From: Tsukamurella pulmonis | Lineage (GTDB): Bacteria; Actinomycetota; Actinomycetes; Mycobacteriales; Mycobacteriaceae | Assembly (NCBI RefSeq): GCF_900103175.1 | Contig: NZ_FNLF01000002.1 | Coordinates: forward strand, 2,928,136 to 2,992,135 | Direction: 5' to 3' | Length of the DNA stretch: 64,000 bases | Shown: piece by piece, positions 13,635 through 26,430 of the stretch | How positions within the stretch are numbered: the first letter of the stretch is position 1 | How the letters are laid out: the number at the start of each line of letters is the position of its first letter | The notes under the pieces: model-generated | Seen by the model: only the letters and a program-made list of their open reading frames with translations | Database searches by the model: none | What the model was told of the DNA's origin: nothing | Translations under genes and position numbers: made by a program

Positions 13635-14126
13635 CTAACTTTCCCTCACGTCCATCAGTTTTCGATACGTCGTCTTGTCGTCGGCGCGGAAGCCCGTGTC
13701 CACGACGGTGCCGGTGGGCAGCTCCCAGCGCAGTACCAGCAGGCCGTCGCCGGGCATGACCTTGCCCGCGAGCTTGGAGGCGCGGCGCACCTCGACCAGG
13801 TGCTCGTCGGCGATCCACATCGGGTTGCCCCGGCCGCGCTCCATCAGGTAGCCGTCCGCGTAGCGGCTCAGGTTCACCGTGGCCCGGTAGCCCCAGTCCC
13901 CCACCGCGACCCGGTCCTGCCAGTGCGGCGCGACGGTGCTGCCGACGTACACGCCGGAGACCGGGCCGAACACCAGCTCGCTCAGCTTCTCCGGCGTGCT
14001 GGGGATCTCGCCCACCGCGGCCGCCTGCCGGCGCCCGCGCCGGCGCCAGCCCAGCGCCATCAGCCCGAACAGGCCGGCCAGCACCACGAGCACCAGCAGC
14101 AGCGTGGCGAGGTCGCTGACGCTCAC
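13635..14126 (-). CDS. Membrane-anchored PH-like domain protein within the pyr operon
   Basis: 163 aa. One N-terminal transmembrane helix (about residues 5-26) followed by an Arg-rich WRRRGRR stop-transfer and a soluble domain with a PH-like beta pattern ([39 protein letters not shown]). A membrane protein of this kind sits at the same place between pyrC and carA in mycobacteria (Rv1382), so the position is conserved, but no function is known to me. It is locked in: its GTG overlaps the pyrC stop (GTGA) and its TAG abuts the carA ATG. A role linked to pyrimidine synthesis is inferred only from position. Confidence 0.85.
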   Translation of the reverse strand: MSVSDLATLLLVLVVLAGLFGLMALGWRRRGRRQAAAVGEIPSTPEKLSELVFGPVSGVYVGSTVAPHWQDRVAVGDWGYRATVNLSRYADGYLMERGRGNPMWIADEHLVEVRRASKLAGKVMPGDGLLVLRWELPTGTVVDTGFRADDKTTYRKLMDVRES

Positions 14127-15436
14127 GCCCGCACCCCGGTCCCCGGCTCGGCGGCCACGCCGTCCCGCGCGGTCACCCGGCCGCGGAGCACCGTCAGCAC
14201 CGGCTTGGCCCGGAAGTCCAGCTCGGCGAACGGGGTGTTGCGCGAGCGGCTGGCGAGGTCGTCCGCGCGCACCGTCCAGCCCAGGTCCGGGTCCACCAGC
14301 GTCAGGTTGGCGGGCTCGCCCACGCCGATGGGGCGTCCCTGGTCGTCGAGCCGGGCGATCTGCGCGGGCTTCTCGCTCATCACCCGGGCCACGTCGCGCC
14401 AGCTCAGGTCACCGGTCTCCACGGAGACCTGCGCGACGATCGCCAGCGCCGTCTCCAGTCCGAGCATGCCGGGCCGGGCGGCGGCGAACTCGCAGCACTT
14501 GTCCTGCTCGGCGTGCGGCGCGTGATCGGTGGCGACGCAGTCGATCACGCCGTCCCGCAGCGCCTTCCGCAGCGCGGCCACGTCGGACGCCTCGCGCAGC
14601 GGCGGGTTGACCCGGTTCACCGCGTCGTAGGTCTGCAGGCGCGAGTCGTCGAGCAGCAGGTGGTGCGGCGTCACCTCGGCGGTGATGTCGATGCCCTGGC
14701 CCTTCGCCCAGATCAGCAGCTCGACGGTGCCTGCCGTGGAGGCGTGGCAGATGTGCACGCGCGCACCGGCGTCGCGGGCCAGCAGCGCGTCCCGGGCGAC
14801 GATCGCCTCCTCGGCGGCGCGGGGCCAGCCGGTGAGGCCGAGGCGCGCGGCCTCGGGGCCCTCGTGCGCCACGGCGCCCTGCGTCAGGCGCGGCTCCTCG
14901 GCGTGCTGGGCGATGACGACGCCCAGCGAGGCCGCGTACTCCAGTGCGCGGCGCATCAGCAGCGGGTCGGAGACGCACACGCCGTCGTCGGAGAAGATCC
15001 GGACGCGGCCGGGACCGGCGGCCATCATGCCCATCTCCGCGAGCTTCTCGCCCCCCAGGCCGACGGTGACCGCGCCGACGGGGTGCACGTCGACGAGGCC
15101 GACCTCCCGGCCGCGCCGGTACACGTGGTCGGTGATCACCGCCGAGTCGGCGACCGGGCTGGTGTTGGCCATGGCGAAGACGGCGGTGTAACCACCGAGC
15201 GCCGCAGCGGCGGAACCGGATTCGATCGTCTCGGTGTCCTCCCGCCCGGGCTCGCGCAGGTGCGTGTGCAGATCGACGAAGCCGGGCAGCAGGACCTTGC
15301 CGCCGCCGTCGATCACCTCGGCGCCCTCGGCGGGCGCGAGACCGGCGCCGATGGCCGTGATCTCGCCGCCGGCGATCGCGACGTCGACCGGATCGCCCTC
15401 ACCGTAGGGGCGGACGTTGGTGAGCAGCAGGCTCAT
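14123..15436 (-). CDS. pyrC: Dihydroorotase
   Basis: 437 aa; cyclises carbamoyl aspartate to dihydroorotate. Type I amidohydrolase motifs are visible: [22 protein letters not shown] (metal ligands HxH, near residue 55), HICHAS (about 235) and the [14 protein letters not shown] catalytic region (about 305). ATG 15436 is preceded by GAAGGAAGG at a suitable distance. It lies about 55 nt after pyrB and overlaps the PH-like membrane gene by 4 nt. Confidence 0.97.
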   Translation of the reverse strand: MSLLLTNVRPYGEGDPVDVAIAGGEITAIGAGLAPAEGAEVIDGGGKVLLPGFVDLHTHLREPGREDTETIESGSAAAALGGYTAVFAMANTSPVADSAVITDHVYRRGREVGLVDVHPVGAVTVGLGGEKLAEMGMMAAGPGRVRIFSDDGVCVSDPLLMRRALEYAASLGVVIAQHAEEPRLTQGAVAHEGPEAARLGLTGWPRAAEEAIVARDALLARDAGARVHICHASTAGTVELLIWAKGQGIDITAEVTPHHLLLDDSRLQTYDAVNRVNPPLREASDVAALRKALRDGVIDCVATDHAPHAEQDKCCEFAAARPGMLGLETALAIVAQVSVETGDLSWRDVARVMSEKPAQIARLDDQGRPIGVGEPANLTLVDPDLGWTVRADDLASRSRNTPFAELDFRAKPVLTVLRGRVTARDGVAAEPGTGVRA

Positions 15437-15491
15437 TCGGGGCTACCTTCCTTCTGAGGAGATGGCAGGGTGGCACAGACGCGCGTCGCGA

Positions 15492-17144
<1,653 letters not shown>

Positions 17145-17150
17145 CAGGTC

Positions 17151-19115
17151 ATGGAATTGTCGACCAGGCAACGCACCACGCTGTCCGCCATCGTCGACGC
17201 CTTCGCCCCGGGAGACGGGGTGGCCATCCCGTCCGCGAGCGACCTACGGGCCGGTGACCTGGCCGTTTCCTATGCCGACCGCAGCCCCCGCGACAGCGAC
17301 GGGGTCACGCTCTCGCAGTCGCTGTCGCTGTTCGACAACCGGGTGTTCTGCACCACCGTGCTGGGCACCCGCGGGCAGCGGTTCGCCGACCTCTCGCCCG
17401 CCGATCGCGAGCGCGTGCTCGTCGACCTGTCCCGGTCGCGCTTCGTCCAGAAACGGATGCTCTTCAAACGGCTGCGCAACATCGCCCTGCTCGCGTACTA
17501 CGCGGCCGGCGGCGCCGACGGCGAGCACGGGCCCGGCGCCGAGCTGATGGCCGGGATCGGCTATCCGCGGCAGGCCCCGCTCCGCAAGCCCCGGGCCCGG
17601 GCGCTGCGCGCGCAGCGCCCCCTCTCCCCCGCACGCTACGAGATCGACGCCGCCACCGCGTGCGACGTGGTGGTGATCGGCTCGGGCGCCGGCGGCGCCG
17701 TGGCCGCCGCCGCGCTGGCGGAGGCCGGCCTCGACGTGCTGGTGCTCGAGCGCGGGGACTACGTCTCACCCACGGAGGCGGGCGATTCCGACCTCGACAG
17801 CCTGGGGCAGCTGTACGCGCCGGGCCCGTTCTGGACCGAGAACGCGCAGTCCTACCTGCTGACCGCGCGGTGCCTCGGCGGCGGCACCGCCGTCTCGTAC
17901 GGCGGCTACTTCCTCCCGCCCGAGGAGGTGCGCGCCGACTGGGCCGCGCGCGGGATCGAGACCGGGCCCGCGCTCGACGCCGCGCTCTCCGAGGTCTGGC
18001 ATCGCTCGGGGGTCGCCGAGGCGGCCGGCACCCCGTCGCCCCGCGATCTGATCCTGGAGAAGGGCTGCCGCGCGCTGGATCTGCCGGTGCGCACGGTCAG
18101 TCGCACCGACGACGCCGAGACCGACGGCCGCTGGGGCCCGTACAGCCGGGTCGCCGGCAAGCAGGACGCGAGCCGCACGTGGCTGCGCGACGCCGAGAAG
18201 AAGGGCGCCCGGATCGTGACCGGCGCGCAGGCCCGCTCGATCGAGACGCAGGGCGGTCGCGCCCGCACCGTCATCGCGCGCACCTCCGGCGGCTCGTGGC
18301 TGACGGTGCGCTGCAGCGCCGTGGTCGTCGCGGCGGGCGGGTTCCAGACGCCGGCACTGCTCGCCCGGTCGGGGATCGGCGGGCCGCACGTGGGCAAGCA
18401 CCTGCACCTGCACCCGACGGCGACGGCCGTCGGCCTGTTCGGCGAGGCCGTCAGCCCGTGGGAGGGCGCACCGTCGACCCGCCTGAGCGATGCGCACGCG
18501 AACCTGGACGGCAACGGCTTCGGCGTGCGCTACGAGAGCGCGCCGCTCACGCCCGCGCTCGCCGCGAGCTTCGTCCCGTGGCGCAACCCCGTCGAGCACC
18601 TCAACGTGATGCGGCAGTTCCCGCACCTGTCGATCGTGCGCGCCGTGCTGCGCGACCGGGGCGCCGGCGAGGTCGTGATGGACGCGGCGGGCGAGCCGTC
18701 GGTGCGCTACGACCTGGCGGAGGCCGACCGGGCGCACCTGCGCACCGGCGTGGACACCGCGGTCCGGATCCTCGAGGCCGCCGGCGCGCGGCGGATCTTC
18801 ACCGGCCAGCAGCGCGGTGGCGATCACGTGCCGGGCGACCAGGCCGTCGAGCAGTTCCTCGAGCGCTCGCACGCGGCCGGGTACGGCGTCGGCGAGATCG
18901 CCCTGGGCGCGCAGGACCCGATGAGCACCGCACGGATGGCGTCCTCGGAGCGGCGCGGCGCGGCGGACCCCGAGGGCGCGCTGTGGGACGTGCCGAACGT
19001 GGTGATCGCCGACGCCTCGATGCTGCCGACGGCGAGCGGGGTGCACCCCATCGGCGTGGTGCAGGCACTCGCCCTGCGCAACGCCCGCGCGCTCGCCGCC
19101 CGCCTGAAGGGGTAG
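17151..19115 (+). CDS. GMC-family FAD-dependent oxidoreductase
   Basis: 654 aa. A roughly 160-residue N-terminal region ([20 protein letters not shown]...) precedes the FAD-binding Rossmann motif [32 protein letters not shown] (from about residue 170). The C-terminal GMC signature with the active-site His lies in [28 protein letters not shown]. Long-chain alcohol oxidases and steroid/choline dehydrogenases share this build; the substrate is not readable. ATG 17151 is preferred because of the -10 box 6 nt upstream; ATG 17118, with AAAGGA in front, is the alternative and adds 11 residues. It ends 4 nt before the convergent nusB stop and is an insertion between nusB and pyrR. Confidence 0.88.
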   Translation: MELSTRQRTTLSAIVDAFAPGDGVAIPSASDLRAGDLAVSYADRSPRDSDGVTLSQSLSLFDNRVFCTTVLGTRGQRFADLSPADRERVLVDLSRSRFVQKRMLFKRLRNIALLAYYAAGGADGEHGPGAELMAGIGYPRQAPLRKPRARALRAQRPLSPARYEIDAATACDVVVIGSGAGGAVAAAALAEAGLDVLVLERGDYVSPTEAGDSDLDSLGQLYAPGPFWTENAQSYLLTARCLGGGTAVSYGGYFLPPEEVRADWAARGIETGPALDAALSEVWHRSGVAEAAGTPSPRDLILEKGCRALDLPVRTVSRTDDAETDGRWGPYSRVAGKQDASRTWLRDAEKKGARIVTGAQARSIETQGGRARTVIARTSGGSWLTVRCSAVVVAAGGFQTPALLARSGIGGPHVGKHLHLHPTATAVGLFGEAVSPWEGAPSTRLSDAHANLDGNGFGVRYESAPLTPALAASFVPWRNPVEHLNVMRQFPHLSIVRAVLRDRGAGEVVMDAAGEPSVRYDLAEADRAHLRTGVDTAVRILEAAGARRIFTGQQRGGDHVPGDQAVEQFLERSHAAGYGVGEIALGAQDPMSTARMASSERRGAADPEGALWDVPNVVIADASMLPTASGVHPIGVVQALALRNARALAARLKG

Positions 19116-19119
19116 CCGG

Positions 19120-19617
19120 CTACTCGGGGCGTTCGGCGGGCTCGGCCGCCGCGGCCGAACGCACCTGCGGCGCGAGCGTGGCGACCTTGCCCAGAACGCC
19201 GTTGAGGTACGTCGGCGACTCGTCGGTGGAGAGCTCCTTGGCGAGCTCGACCGCCTCGTCGACCACGACGGCCGGCGGCACGTCGACGGCGTTGAACAGC
19301 TCCCAGACGGCGATGCGCATGATCGCGCGATCCACGGCCGGCAGGCGCGCGAGCGTCCAGCCGGTCAGGTGCGAGGAGATCACGGAATCGATCTGGTCGC
19401 GGTCCAGGCCGACGCCGGTGACCAGCGTCGCGGTGTACTCGGAGACGGGCGCGACCGCCGCGTCGTCGGCGGCGAGCTGCCGCCGGTCCGCCAGCAGGCC
19501 GTCGAGGTCGGTGACGTCGCGCGCCTCCGCCTCGAACAGCAGGTCGACGGCGCGCTTGCGCGCCCGGTGTCGGGCGCCCGACTTCTTCGGGCGCCGGTTG
19601 TCAGACTGCTCGGGCAC
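19120..19617 (-). CDS. nusB: Transcription antitermination factor NusB
   Basis: 165 aa. The N-terminal arginine-rich helix [19 protein letters not shown] binds boxA RNA; the C-terminal [55 protein letters not shown] is the NusB hallmark. With NusE (S10) it promotes antitermination on rRNA operons. GTG 19617 directly abuts the efp TAA. It closes the pepQ-efp-nusB operon, whose order is conserved in Mycobacteriales. The C-terminal tail is Ala/Pro/Glu rich and probably disordered. Confidence 0.96.
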   Translation of the reverse strand: MPEQSDNRRPKKSGARHRARKRAVDLLFEAEARDVTDLDGLLADRRQLAADDAAVAPVSEYTATLVTGVGLDRDQIDSVISSHLTGWTLARLPAVDRAIMRIAVWELFNAVDVPPAVVVDEAVELAKELSTDESPTYLNGVLGKVATLAPQVRSAAAAEPAERPE

Positions 19618-20181
19618 TTAGGAGTTCACGCGCCCCAGGTAGCTGCCGTCACGGGTGTCGACCTTGAGCTTGTCGCCGGTGTTGATGAACAGCGGGACGT
19701 TGATCTCGGCACCGGTCTCCAGCGTCGCGGGCTTGGTGCCGCCGGTGGAGCGGTCGCCCTGCAGGCCCGGATCGGTGTGCTGCACGACGTACTCGGCCGA
19801 GATCGGGAGCTCGACGAAGAGCGCCTCACCCTCGTGCATCGAGACCTGGACCTGCATGTTCTCCAGCAGGAACTTCGCGCCCTCGCCGACCTTGGCCTCG
19901 TCCAGGTTGATCTGGTCGTAGGTCTCGCCGTCCATGAAGACGTAGTCGGAGCCGTCGTGGTAGAGGTAGCTGAAGTCACGGCGGTCGACGGTGGCGACCT
20001 CGACCTTGACGCCGGCGTTGAAGGTCTTGTCGACCGTCTTGCCGGAGACGACGTTCTTGAGCTTCGTACGCACGAAGGCGGGGCCCTTGCCCGGCTTCAC
20101 GTGCTGGAACTCGATGATCTGCCACAACTGGCCCTCCTGGTTGAGGACCAGGCCGTTCTTGAAATCAGCAGTCGATGCCAC
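19618..20181 (-). CDS. efp: Elongation factor P
   Basis: 187 aa; three beta-barrel domains, relieves ribosome stalling at polyproline. Start GTG 20181, reading [12 protein letters not shown]. The domain I loop is KPGKGPA with Lys32 at the tip. This palindromic loop is the actinobacterial form that works without lysine modification, as described in Corynebacterium; no epmA/epmB or earP gene is present in the window. The C-terminal signature ([30 protein letters not shown]) is intact. It lies 15 nt after pepQ. Confidence 0.97.
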   Translation of the reverse strand: MASTADFKNGLVLNQEGQLWQIIEFQHVKPGKGPAFVRTKLKNVVSGKTVDKTFNAGVKVEVATVDRRDFSYLYHDGSDYVFMDGETYDQINLDEAKVGEGAKFLLENMQVQVSMHEGEALFVELPISAEYVVQHTDPGLQGDRSTGGTKPATLETGAEINVPLFINTGDKLKVDTRDGSYLGRVNS

Positions 20182-20196
20182 GGTGTGTCGATTCTC

Positions 20197-21279
20197 CTAG
20201 AGTGCGATCAAGTCTTTGGTGGTGCGCGTCAGCAGTTCCGGCCCGTCCGCACGGACCACGAGGGTGTCCTCGATGCGGACTCCACCACGACCCGGGAGGT
20301 ACACACCCGGTTCCACGGTGACCACAGCACCGTCGGACAGTGTACCGCTGCCGAGTTTGCCCAGCGTCGGGGCTTCGTGGATCTGCACACCGACGCCGTG
20401 GCCGAGTCCGTGCAGGAACTGCTCGCCGTAGCCGGCGGCCTCGATCACGGCGCGCGCGGCACCGTCGATCTCCCGCACGTCCGCTCCCGGGACAAGGGCC
20501 TCGCGCCCGGCAGCCTGAGCGGCGCGGACCACGTCGTAGATCTCGCGCTGCCAGGCGGCCGGCTCACCGAGGACGAAGGTGCGGGTCTCGTCGGCGTGGT
20601 AGCCGCGATAGCGGGCGCCGAAGTCGATCTTGACGAAGTCGCCCGCCTCGAGCCACGCGGTCGTGGGCCGGTGGTGCGGGATCGCCGAGTTCGCCCCGGC
20701 GGCCACGATCGTCTCGAACGCGACCGCCTCCGCGCCGAATTCGTGCATCAGGTTCTCGAGCCGGCGGGCCACCTGGGCCTCGGTCACGCCCGGGCGGATC
20801 GCGCCCTCCGCCACGAGTTCGGCGAGGGCGCGGTCACTGATCGCGCAGGCCTCTCGGAGCAGGTCGATCTCGCCGTCGTCCTTGACCTCGCGGAGCGTCT
20901 CGACCAGGCGCGTCGTCGGGACCAGGTGCGCCTCGGGCGCGAGCCGGGCGTGGTCGGCGTAGCTCAGCGCCGTCGCCTCGAAGCCGACGGTGCCGCCGGC
21001 CTCCGCGAGGAGGGCCTTCGCGACGTCGCGCTCGATGATCGCGCGCAGGTCGCCGGACTGTTCGGCGACTTGGGTGAGGTAGCGGCCGTCGGTGGCGATG
21101 GCATCCCGCGCGGGGTCTGCCGCGATCAGCAGGGCGCCGTTGGAGCCGGTGAAGCCGGCGAGGTAGCGCACGTTGTCGAGGTCGGTGACCAGCAGGGCGT
21201 CGAGGGCGGGGTCGTGGCTCGCGAGCGCGGCGCGGAGCCGGTCGCGGCGGCGGGCGTGGTCGGCGGTGGTCTGCGGCAT
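20197..21279 (-). CDS. pepQ: Xaa-Pro dipeptidase / aminopeptidase, M24B family
   Basis: 360 aa. Creatinase-type N-terminal domain, then the metallopeptidase 'pita-bread' domain. The five metal ligands are visible: both Asp in DFGARYRGYHADETRTF, His in GLGHGVGVQIHEAP, Glu in VVTVEPGVYLPG and Glu in VRIEDTLVV. It cleaves dipeptides or peptides with proline at the second position. ATG 21279 is chosen because a TACCGT -10 box ends 6 nt before it; GTG 21312 would add 11 residues containing that promoter. First gene of pepQ-efp-nusB. Confidence 0.95.
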   Translation of the reverse strand: MPQTTADHARRRDRLRAALASHDPALDALLVTDLDNVRYLAGFTGSNGALLIAADPARDAIATDGRYLTQVAEQSGDLRAIIERDVAKALLAEAGGTVGFEATALSYADHARLAPEAHLVPTTRLVETLREVKDDGEIDLLREACAISDRALAELVAEGAIRPGVTEAQVARRLENLMHEFGAEAVAFETIVAAGANSAIPHHRPTTAWLEAGDFVKIDFGARYRGYHADETRTFVLGEPAAWQREIYDVVRAAQAAGREALVPGADVREIDGAARAVIEAAGYGEQFLHGLGHGVGVQIHEAPTLGKLGSGTLSDGAVVTVEPGVYLPGRGGVRIEDTLVVRADGPELLTRTTKDLIAL

Positions 21280-21285
21280 CCCTCC

Positions 21286-21291
21286 ACGGTA
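21286..21291 (-). promoter_or_regulatory. -10 box of a leaderless promoter for pepQ-efp-nusB
   Basis: TACCGT on the minus strand, followed by six bases (GGAGGG) and ATG 21279. No clear -35 box. Confidence 0.45.
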
Positions 21292-21328
21292 TCGCGGCGG
21301 CGGGGCCGTCACGACCGCGTCGCCGGGC

Positions 21329-21865
21329 TCAGGTCGTGGCGCGCGCGACGACGGTGACCTCGTCGGCCACCTGCAAGGTGCCCATCATCAGCGAGAAGGG
21401 CTTGATCCCGAAGTCCGTCTGCCGCACCGGGACGGCGACCGACAGCGCCGGCGCGGGCTCGGCGTCCTGGTAGAGCAGCGCGAAGTCGCAGGGCTTCGTG
21501 GTGCCGCAGATCGTGAGCTCGCCCTGGACGCGGAAGCCGTTCTCCGTCGGCTCGATCGACGCCGAGCGGTACTCGATCGACGGGTTCGCCTTCACCTTGA
21601 GCGAGCGGTGCGCGTTGGCGGTCGCCACTGCGCGCTCGGGCGCGCTGAGCGGGGTGAGCCCGCCCTCCCCCGAGACGACCTCCAGCGAGGCCGCGTCGAC
21701 GGTGACCGCGATCGAGACGGGACGGTCGCCGTCGATCTCGACGGACACCCGCCACGTCGTCGGCGCGAGCACGAGACGGTGCCCCAGCCGGGCGGACCGT
21801 CCGGCCACGCCGGTGTGCACCTCCAGCACGCCGCTGGACTGATCGATGACCCTGCTCTCGCTCAC
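21329..21865 (-). CDS. YceI-like family protein
   Basis: 178 aa, no signal peptide. The sequence has the YceI beta-barrel pattern: VLEVHTGVAGRSARLGHRLVLAPTTWRVSVEI at the start, a hydrophobic-strand-rich middle and the end segment VPVRQTDFGIKPFSLMMGTLQVADEVTVVARATT. YceI proteins bind isoprenoid or fatty acid ligands in a lipocalin-like barrel; cytoplasmic actinobacterial members are uncharacterised. Start GTG 21865. It lies about 40 nt downstream of the F420-type oxidoreductase and is probably cotranscribed with it. Confidence 0.85.
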   Translation of the reverse strand: MSESRVIDQSSGVLEVHTGVAGRSARLGHRLVLAPTTWRVSVEIDGDRPVSIAVTVDAASLEVVSGEGGLTPLSAPERAVATANAHRSLKVKANPSIEYRSASIEPTENGFRVQGELTICGTTKPCDFALLYQDAEPAPALSVAVPVRQTDFGIKPFSLMMGTLQVADEVTVVARATT

Positions 21866-21902
21866 GCCTCGACGGTACCGGCGCGCGGCCCCGCGGGCAG
21901 CG

Positions 21903-22361
21903 TCATCGGGTCCGCGTCAGCGCGAACACCGGGTAGCGGCCCGCAGCGGCGGCGAGCACCCCGTCACTGCTGTCGGCCGTCAGGCCGGGGAAGAAGGCGC
22001 CGACCTCCCAGGCCCACTTCCGGAGGTAGGCGCGCAGCACCGCGACCTTGGCGGCCGGATCGGTGACCTCGGTCGCGGAGAAGGGCTCGACGGTGCGCCC
22101 GAGCCGCAACTCACCGCAGCCCGCGACGCGCATGTTCCGCACCCACTGGGTGACGCCGCGCGCTGCGACGAGGTACTCGGCGCCGTCGACGCGCAGGACG
22201 TTGACGGGTACCGTCCGCCATTGGCCCGACGTCCGCCCGCGGACCGCGAGTTCCCGACTGCCGTACACGGACACGCCGCGGCGGGCGAGCCAGGCGACGG
22301 CGCTGTTGAACGCGCCGGCGACGCGACCCGGACGGACGCGATCGACGGTGGGTGCGGTCAC
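21903..22361 (-). CDS. Nitroreductase/deazaflavin (F420)-dependent oxidoreductase, Ddn-like family
   Basis: 152 aa. The split beta-barrel family pattern is clear: LAVRGRTSGQWRTVPVNVLRVDGAEYLVAARGVTQWVRNMRVAGCGELRLGR, with the R-G-R-x-S-G and W-x-R-N-M signature of Ddn/FGD-type proteins that bind F420 (or FMN). Substrates range from quinones to nitro compounds; none can be assigned. GTG 22361 has GGAGG about 9 nt upstream. It is divergent from a TetR gene, with two inverted operator copies in between, so it is the likely target of that repressor. Confidence 0.87.
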   Translation of the reverse strand: MTAPTVDRVRPGRVAGAFNSAVAWLARRGVSVYGSRELAVRGRTSGQWRTVPVNVLRVDGAEYLVAARGVTQWVRNMRVAGCGELRLGRTVEPFSATEVTDPAAKVAVLRAYLRKWAWEVGAFFPGLTADSSDGVLAAAAGRYPVFALTRTR

Positions 22362-22378
22362 GAAAAGCCTCCAAGTGT

Positions 22379-22397
22379 GAGCACTGCTCTTGTCATG
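22379..22397. promoter_or_regulatory. Probable TetR operator, copy 1
   Basis: GAGCACTGCTCTTGTCATG, centred on the near-palindrome GAGC-ACT-GCTC. It lies 18 nt before the oxidoreductase start and is repeated in opposite orientation at 22424-22442. Confidence 0.55.
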
Positions 22398-22423
22398 AAT
22401 CAATGCTCCACCTCTACGGCGCA

Positions 22424-22442
22424 CTTGTCAAGAGCGGTGCTC
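22424..22442. promoter_or_regulatory. Probable TetR operator, copy 2
   Basis: Read on the minus strand, GAGCACCGCTCTTGACAAG matches copy 1 at 16 of 19 positions. The core AGAGC-GGT-GCTCT (22431-22443) is palindromic. The two cores are about 53 bp apart, near five helical turns, and the site lies 30 nt before the TetR start. Confidence 0.55.
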
Positions 22443-22471
22443 TCGTTTCCGATCAGTGCAATGATCGAGGC

Positions 22472-23140
22472 GTGAACGCCTCTCAGACCGCCCGCGAGCG
22501 CGCCCGCGCCGAGCTGACCGCCGAGATCACCCGCAGCGCCCGGGAGCAGCTGCAGGAGGTGGGGGCCGCGGCCCTGTCGCTGCGCGCGGTGGCGCGCGAT
22601 CTCGGCCTGGCCTCGTCCGCCGTGTACCGCTACTTCCCCAGCCGGGACGCGCTGCTCACCGCCCTCATCACCGAGGCCTACGCCGCGCTCGGCGACGCCG
22701 TCGAGGCCGCGGACGCAGCGGCGACGGGAGGCCCGCGCGAGCGATGGCGCGCGGCCGGGCACGCCGTGCGCGACTGGGCCCGCGCGCACCCGCACGAGTA
22801 CACACTGCTCTACGGTTCGCCGGTTCCCGGGTACCACGCCCCGGCGGAGACGACCGCGGCGGCGATCCGTACGTCCGGCGCCCTCGCCCGGATCGCGGCG
22901 CTCGGGCACGGCGAGGCGCCGGCACCGTCGGGCGCCTACGCCGAGCAGCTGCGCGCCGTGGCCGAGGCCGTGGCGCCGGAGGCCGAGCCCGCACAGCTCG
23001 CGTTGGCGCTCCTGGCCTGGACACAGCTGTTCGGCGCCGTGAGCTTCGAGCTGTTCGGCCAGTTCGCGAACACCCTCGAGCCCGCGGACGCGATGTTCGA
23101 CTACACCCTCGAGCGCATCGCGGACCTGCTCGGACTCTGA
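22472..23140 (+). CDS. TetR/AcrR family transcriptional regulator
   Basis: 222 aa. Helix-turn-helix at residues about 20-65: ALSLRAVARDLGLASSAVYRYFPSRDALLTALITEAY. The C-terminal part (ARAHPHEYTLLYGSPVPGYHAPAETT) is the TetR_C_13-like/WHG domain type found in many actinobacterial regulators. GTG 22472 is the most likely start, as the upstream part of the frame is the operator-containing intergenic region. It is divergent from the F420-type oxidoreductase and YceI genes and probably controls them and itself. Its stop is 4 nt from the convergent aroB stop. Confidence 0.92.
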   Translation: MNASQTARERARAELTAEITRSAREQLQEVGAAALSLRAVARDLGLASSAVYRYFPSRDALLTALITEAYAALGDAVEAADAAATGGPRERWRAAGHAVRDWARAHPHEYTLLYGSPVPGYHAPAETTAAAIRTSGALARIAALGHGEAPAPSGAYAEQLRAVAEAVAPEAEPAQLALALLAWTQLFGAVSFELFGQFANTLEPADAMFDYTLERIADLLGL

Positions 23141-23144
23141 GGCG

Positions 23145-24875
<1,731 letters not shown>

Positions 24876-24876
<1 letters not shown>

Positions 24877-26093
24877 CAGATCGCCTCGGGCGTCACCCGC
24901 TGCAACCGCGCCGCCACCTGCTCGGAGTACCTCTCGATGTTGCTGCGGGTCTCGGCGAGGCTGTCGCCGCCGAACTTCTCGAGCGCCGCCTGCGCGACGA
25001 CGAGCGCCACCATGGCCTCGGCCACCACGCCCGCGGCGGGCACCGCGCAGACGTCGCTGCGCTGGTGGATCGCGACGGCCTCGGTGCCGGTCTGCATGTC
25101 GATGGTGCGCAGCGCGCGCGGGACGGTCGAGATCGGCTTCATGGCCGCGCGCACGCGCAGGGACTCGCCGTTGGTCATGCCGCCCTCGACGCCGCCGGCG
25201 CGGTTCGTCGAGCGCAGGACTCCACCCTTGTCGGGCAGCATCTCGTCGTGCGCGACGCTGCCGCGACGGCGGGCGGTCTCGAAGCCGTCGCCGACCTCGA
25301 CGCCCTTGATCGCCTGGATGCCCATCAGCGCGGCGGCCAGGCGCCCGTCGAGGCGGTCCTCACCCGAGGCGACGGAGCCGATGCCCACGGGCAGGCCGGT
25401 CACGACGACCTCGACGACACCGCCCAGGGTGTCGCCGTCCTTCTTGGCGGCCTCGATCTCGGCGATCATCGACTGCTCGGCGGCCTCGTCGAACGCGCGC
25501 ACGGGCGAGGCGTCGATGCGCTCCAGGTCACCGGCGGTCGGCGTCGACCCGACGTAGGGCTCGGACGCACCGATGGAGATGACGTGGCTGATGACCTCGG
25601 CCCCGAAGGCCTGGCGCAGGAAGTTACGGGCGACGGTGCCGGCGGCGACCCGCGCGGCGGTCTCCCGCGCGCTCGCACGCTCGAGGACGGGGCGCGCGTC
25701 GTCGAAGCCGTACTTGAGCATGCCCGAGTAGTCGGCGTGACCGGGCCGCGGCCGGGTGAGCGGCGCGTTGCGCGCCATGCCGTCGAGCAGTTCCTGCTCG
25801 ACGGGGTCGGCCGCCATGACCTGCTCCCACTTCGGCCACTCGGTGTTGCCGATCTCGATGGCGACGGGGCCCACCTGGGTGCGGCCGTGCCGGACGCCGC
25901 CGAGGATCGTCACCTTGTCGGCCTCGAACTTCATGCGCGCACCGCGACCGTAGCCCAGTCGGCGCCGCGCCAACTGGGCGGCGATGTCCGACGATGTGAC
26001 CTCGACGCCCGCGACCATGCCCTCCATGAGGGCCACGAGGGCGGGGCCGTGCGATTCTCCAGCGGTGATCCAGCGCAACACGTGTCCCATCAT
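24876..26093 (-). CDS. aroC: Chorismate synthase
   Basis: 405 aa; converts EPSP to chorismate using reduced FMN. Signatures: [17 protein letters not shown] (residues 10-26), [13 protein letters not shown] (43-55) and [14 protein letters not shown] (about 117-130). The start may be ATG 26093 or 26090; both are weak in ribosome-binding signal. First gene of the aroC-aroK-aroB operon, divergent from the small membrane protein gene. Confidence 0.97.
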
Positions 26094-26148
26094 CCCAGAT
26101 CGCCCCCTCGGAGCGTGAGTTCGGGTAGCCGAAACCTCGGTCGCGGGG

Positions 26149-26154
26149 TAGGGT
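26149..26154 (+). promoter_or_regulatory. -10 box of a leaderless promoter
   Basis: TAGGGT followed by seven bases and ATG 26162. No ribosome-binding site precedes the ATG. Confidence 0.45.
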
Positions 26155-26161
26155 GAACCCC

Positions 26162-26413
26162 ATGACCACCTTCACCGCAACCTCGACTTCCGATCACCGC
26201 GCCGCCGCGCGCCGGTCCACCGTCGACGTCTTCGGTGTCGCGTGGCCCCGCTACAAGGCGGAGTCGCTGGTCGCCGCGCTGCTCGTCCTGGCCCTCGGCG
26301 CACTGCTGACGCTGGCCACCGGCGCCGCATCCTTCGCCCCGGCAGTCCTGGCCGCCACGGGCGCCGGTGTGGTCGTGTGGTGGGCCGCCCGCGCGGTGCA
26401 CGCCCGCGACTGA
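26162..26413 (+). CDS. Small two-helix membrane protein of unknown function
   Basis: 83 aa. Soluble N-terminus (about 38 residues, Thr/Ser/Ala rich, then [16 protein letters not shown]), followed by two hydrophobic helices (about residues 39-57 and 60-77) and a short basic end. No family recognised. ATG 26162 is chosen because of the TAGGGT box 7 nt upstream; GTG 26153 in the same frame overlaps that box. It is a single-gene unit: divergent from aroC and followed 17 nt later by a strong terminator, which supports a real transcript. Confidence 0.72.
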   Translation: MTTFTATSTSDHRAAARRSTVDVFGVAWPRYKAESLVAALLVLALGALLTLATGAASFAPAVLAATGAGVVVWWAARAVHARD

Positions 26414-26430
26414 CGCCGCCGGGCACGAAC

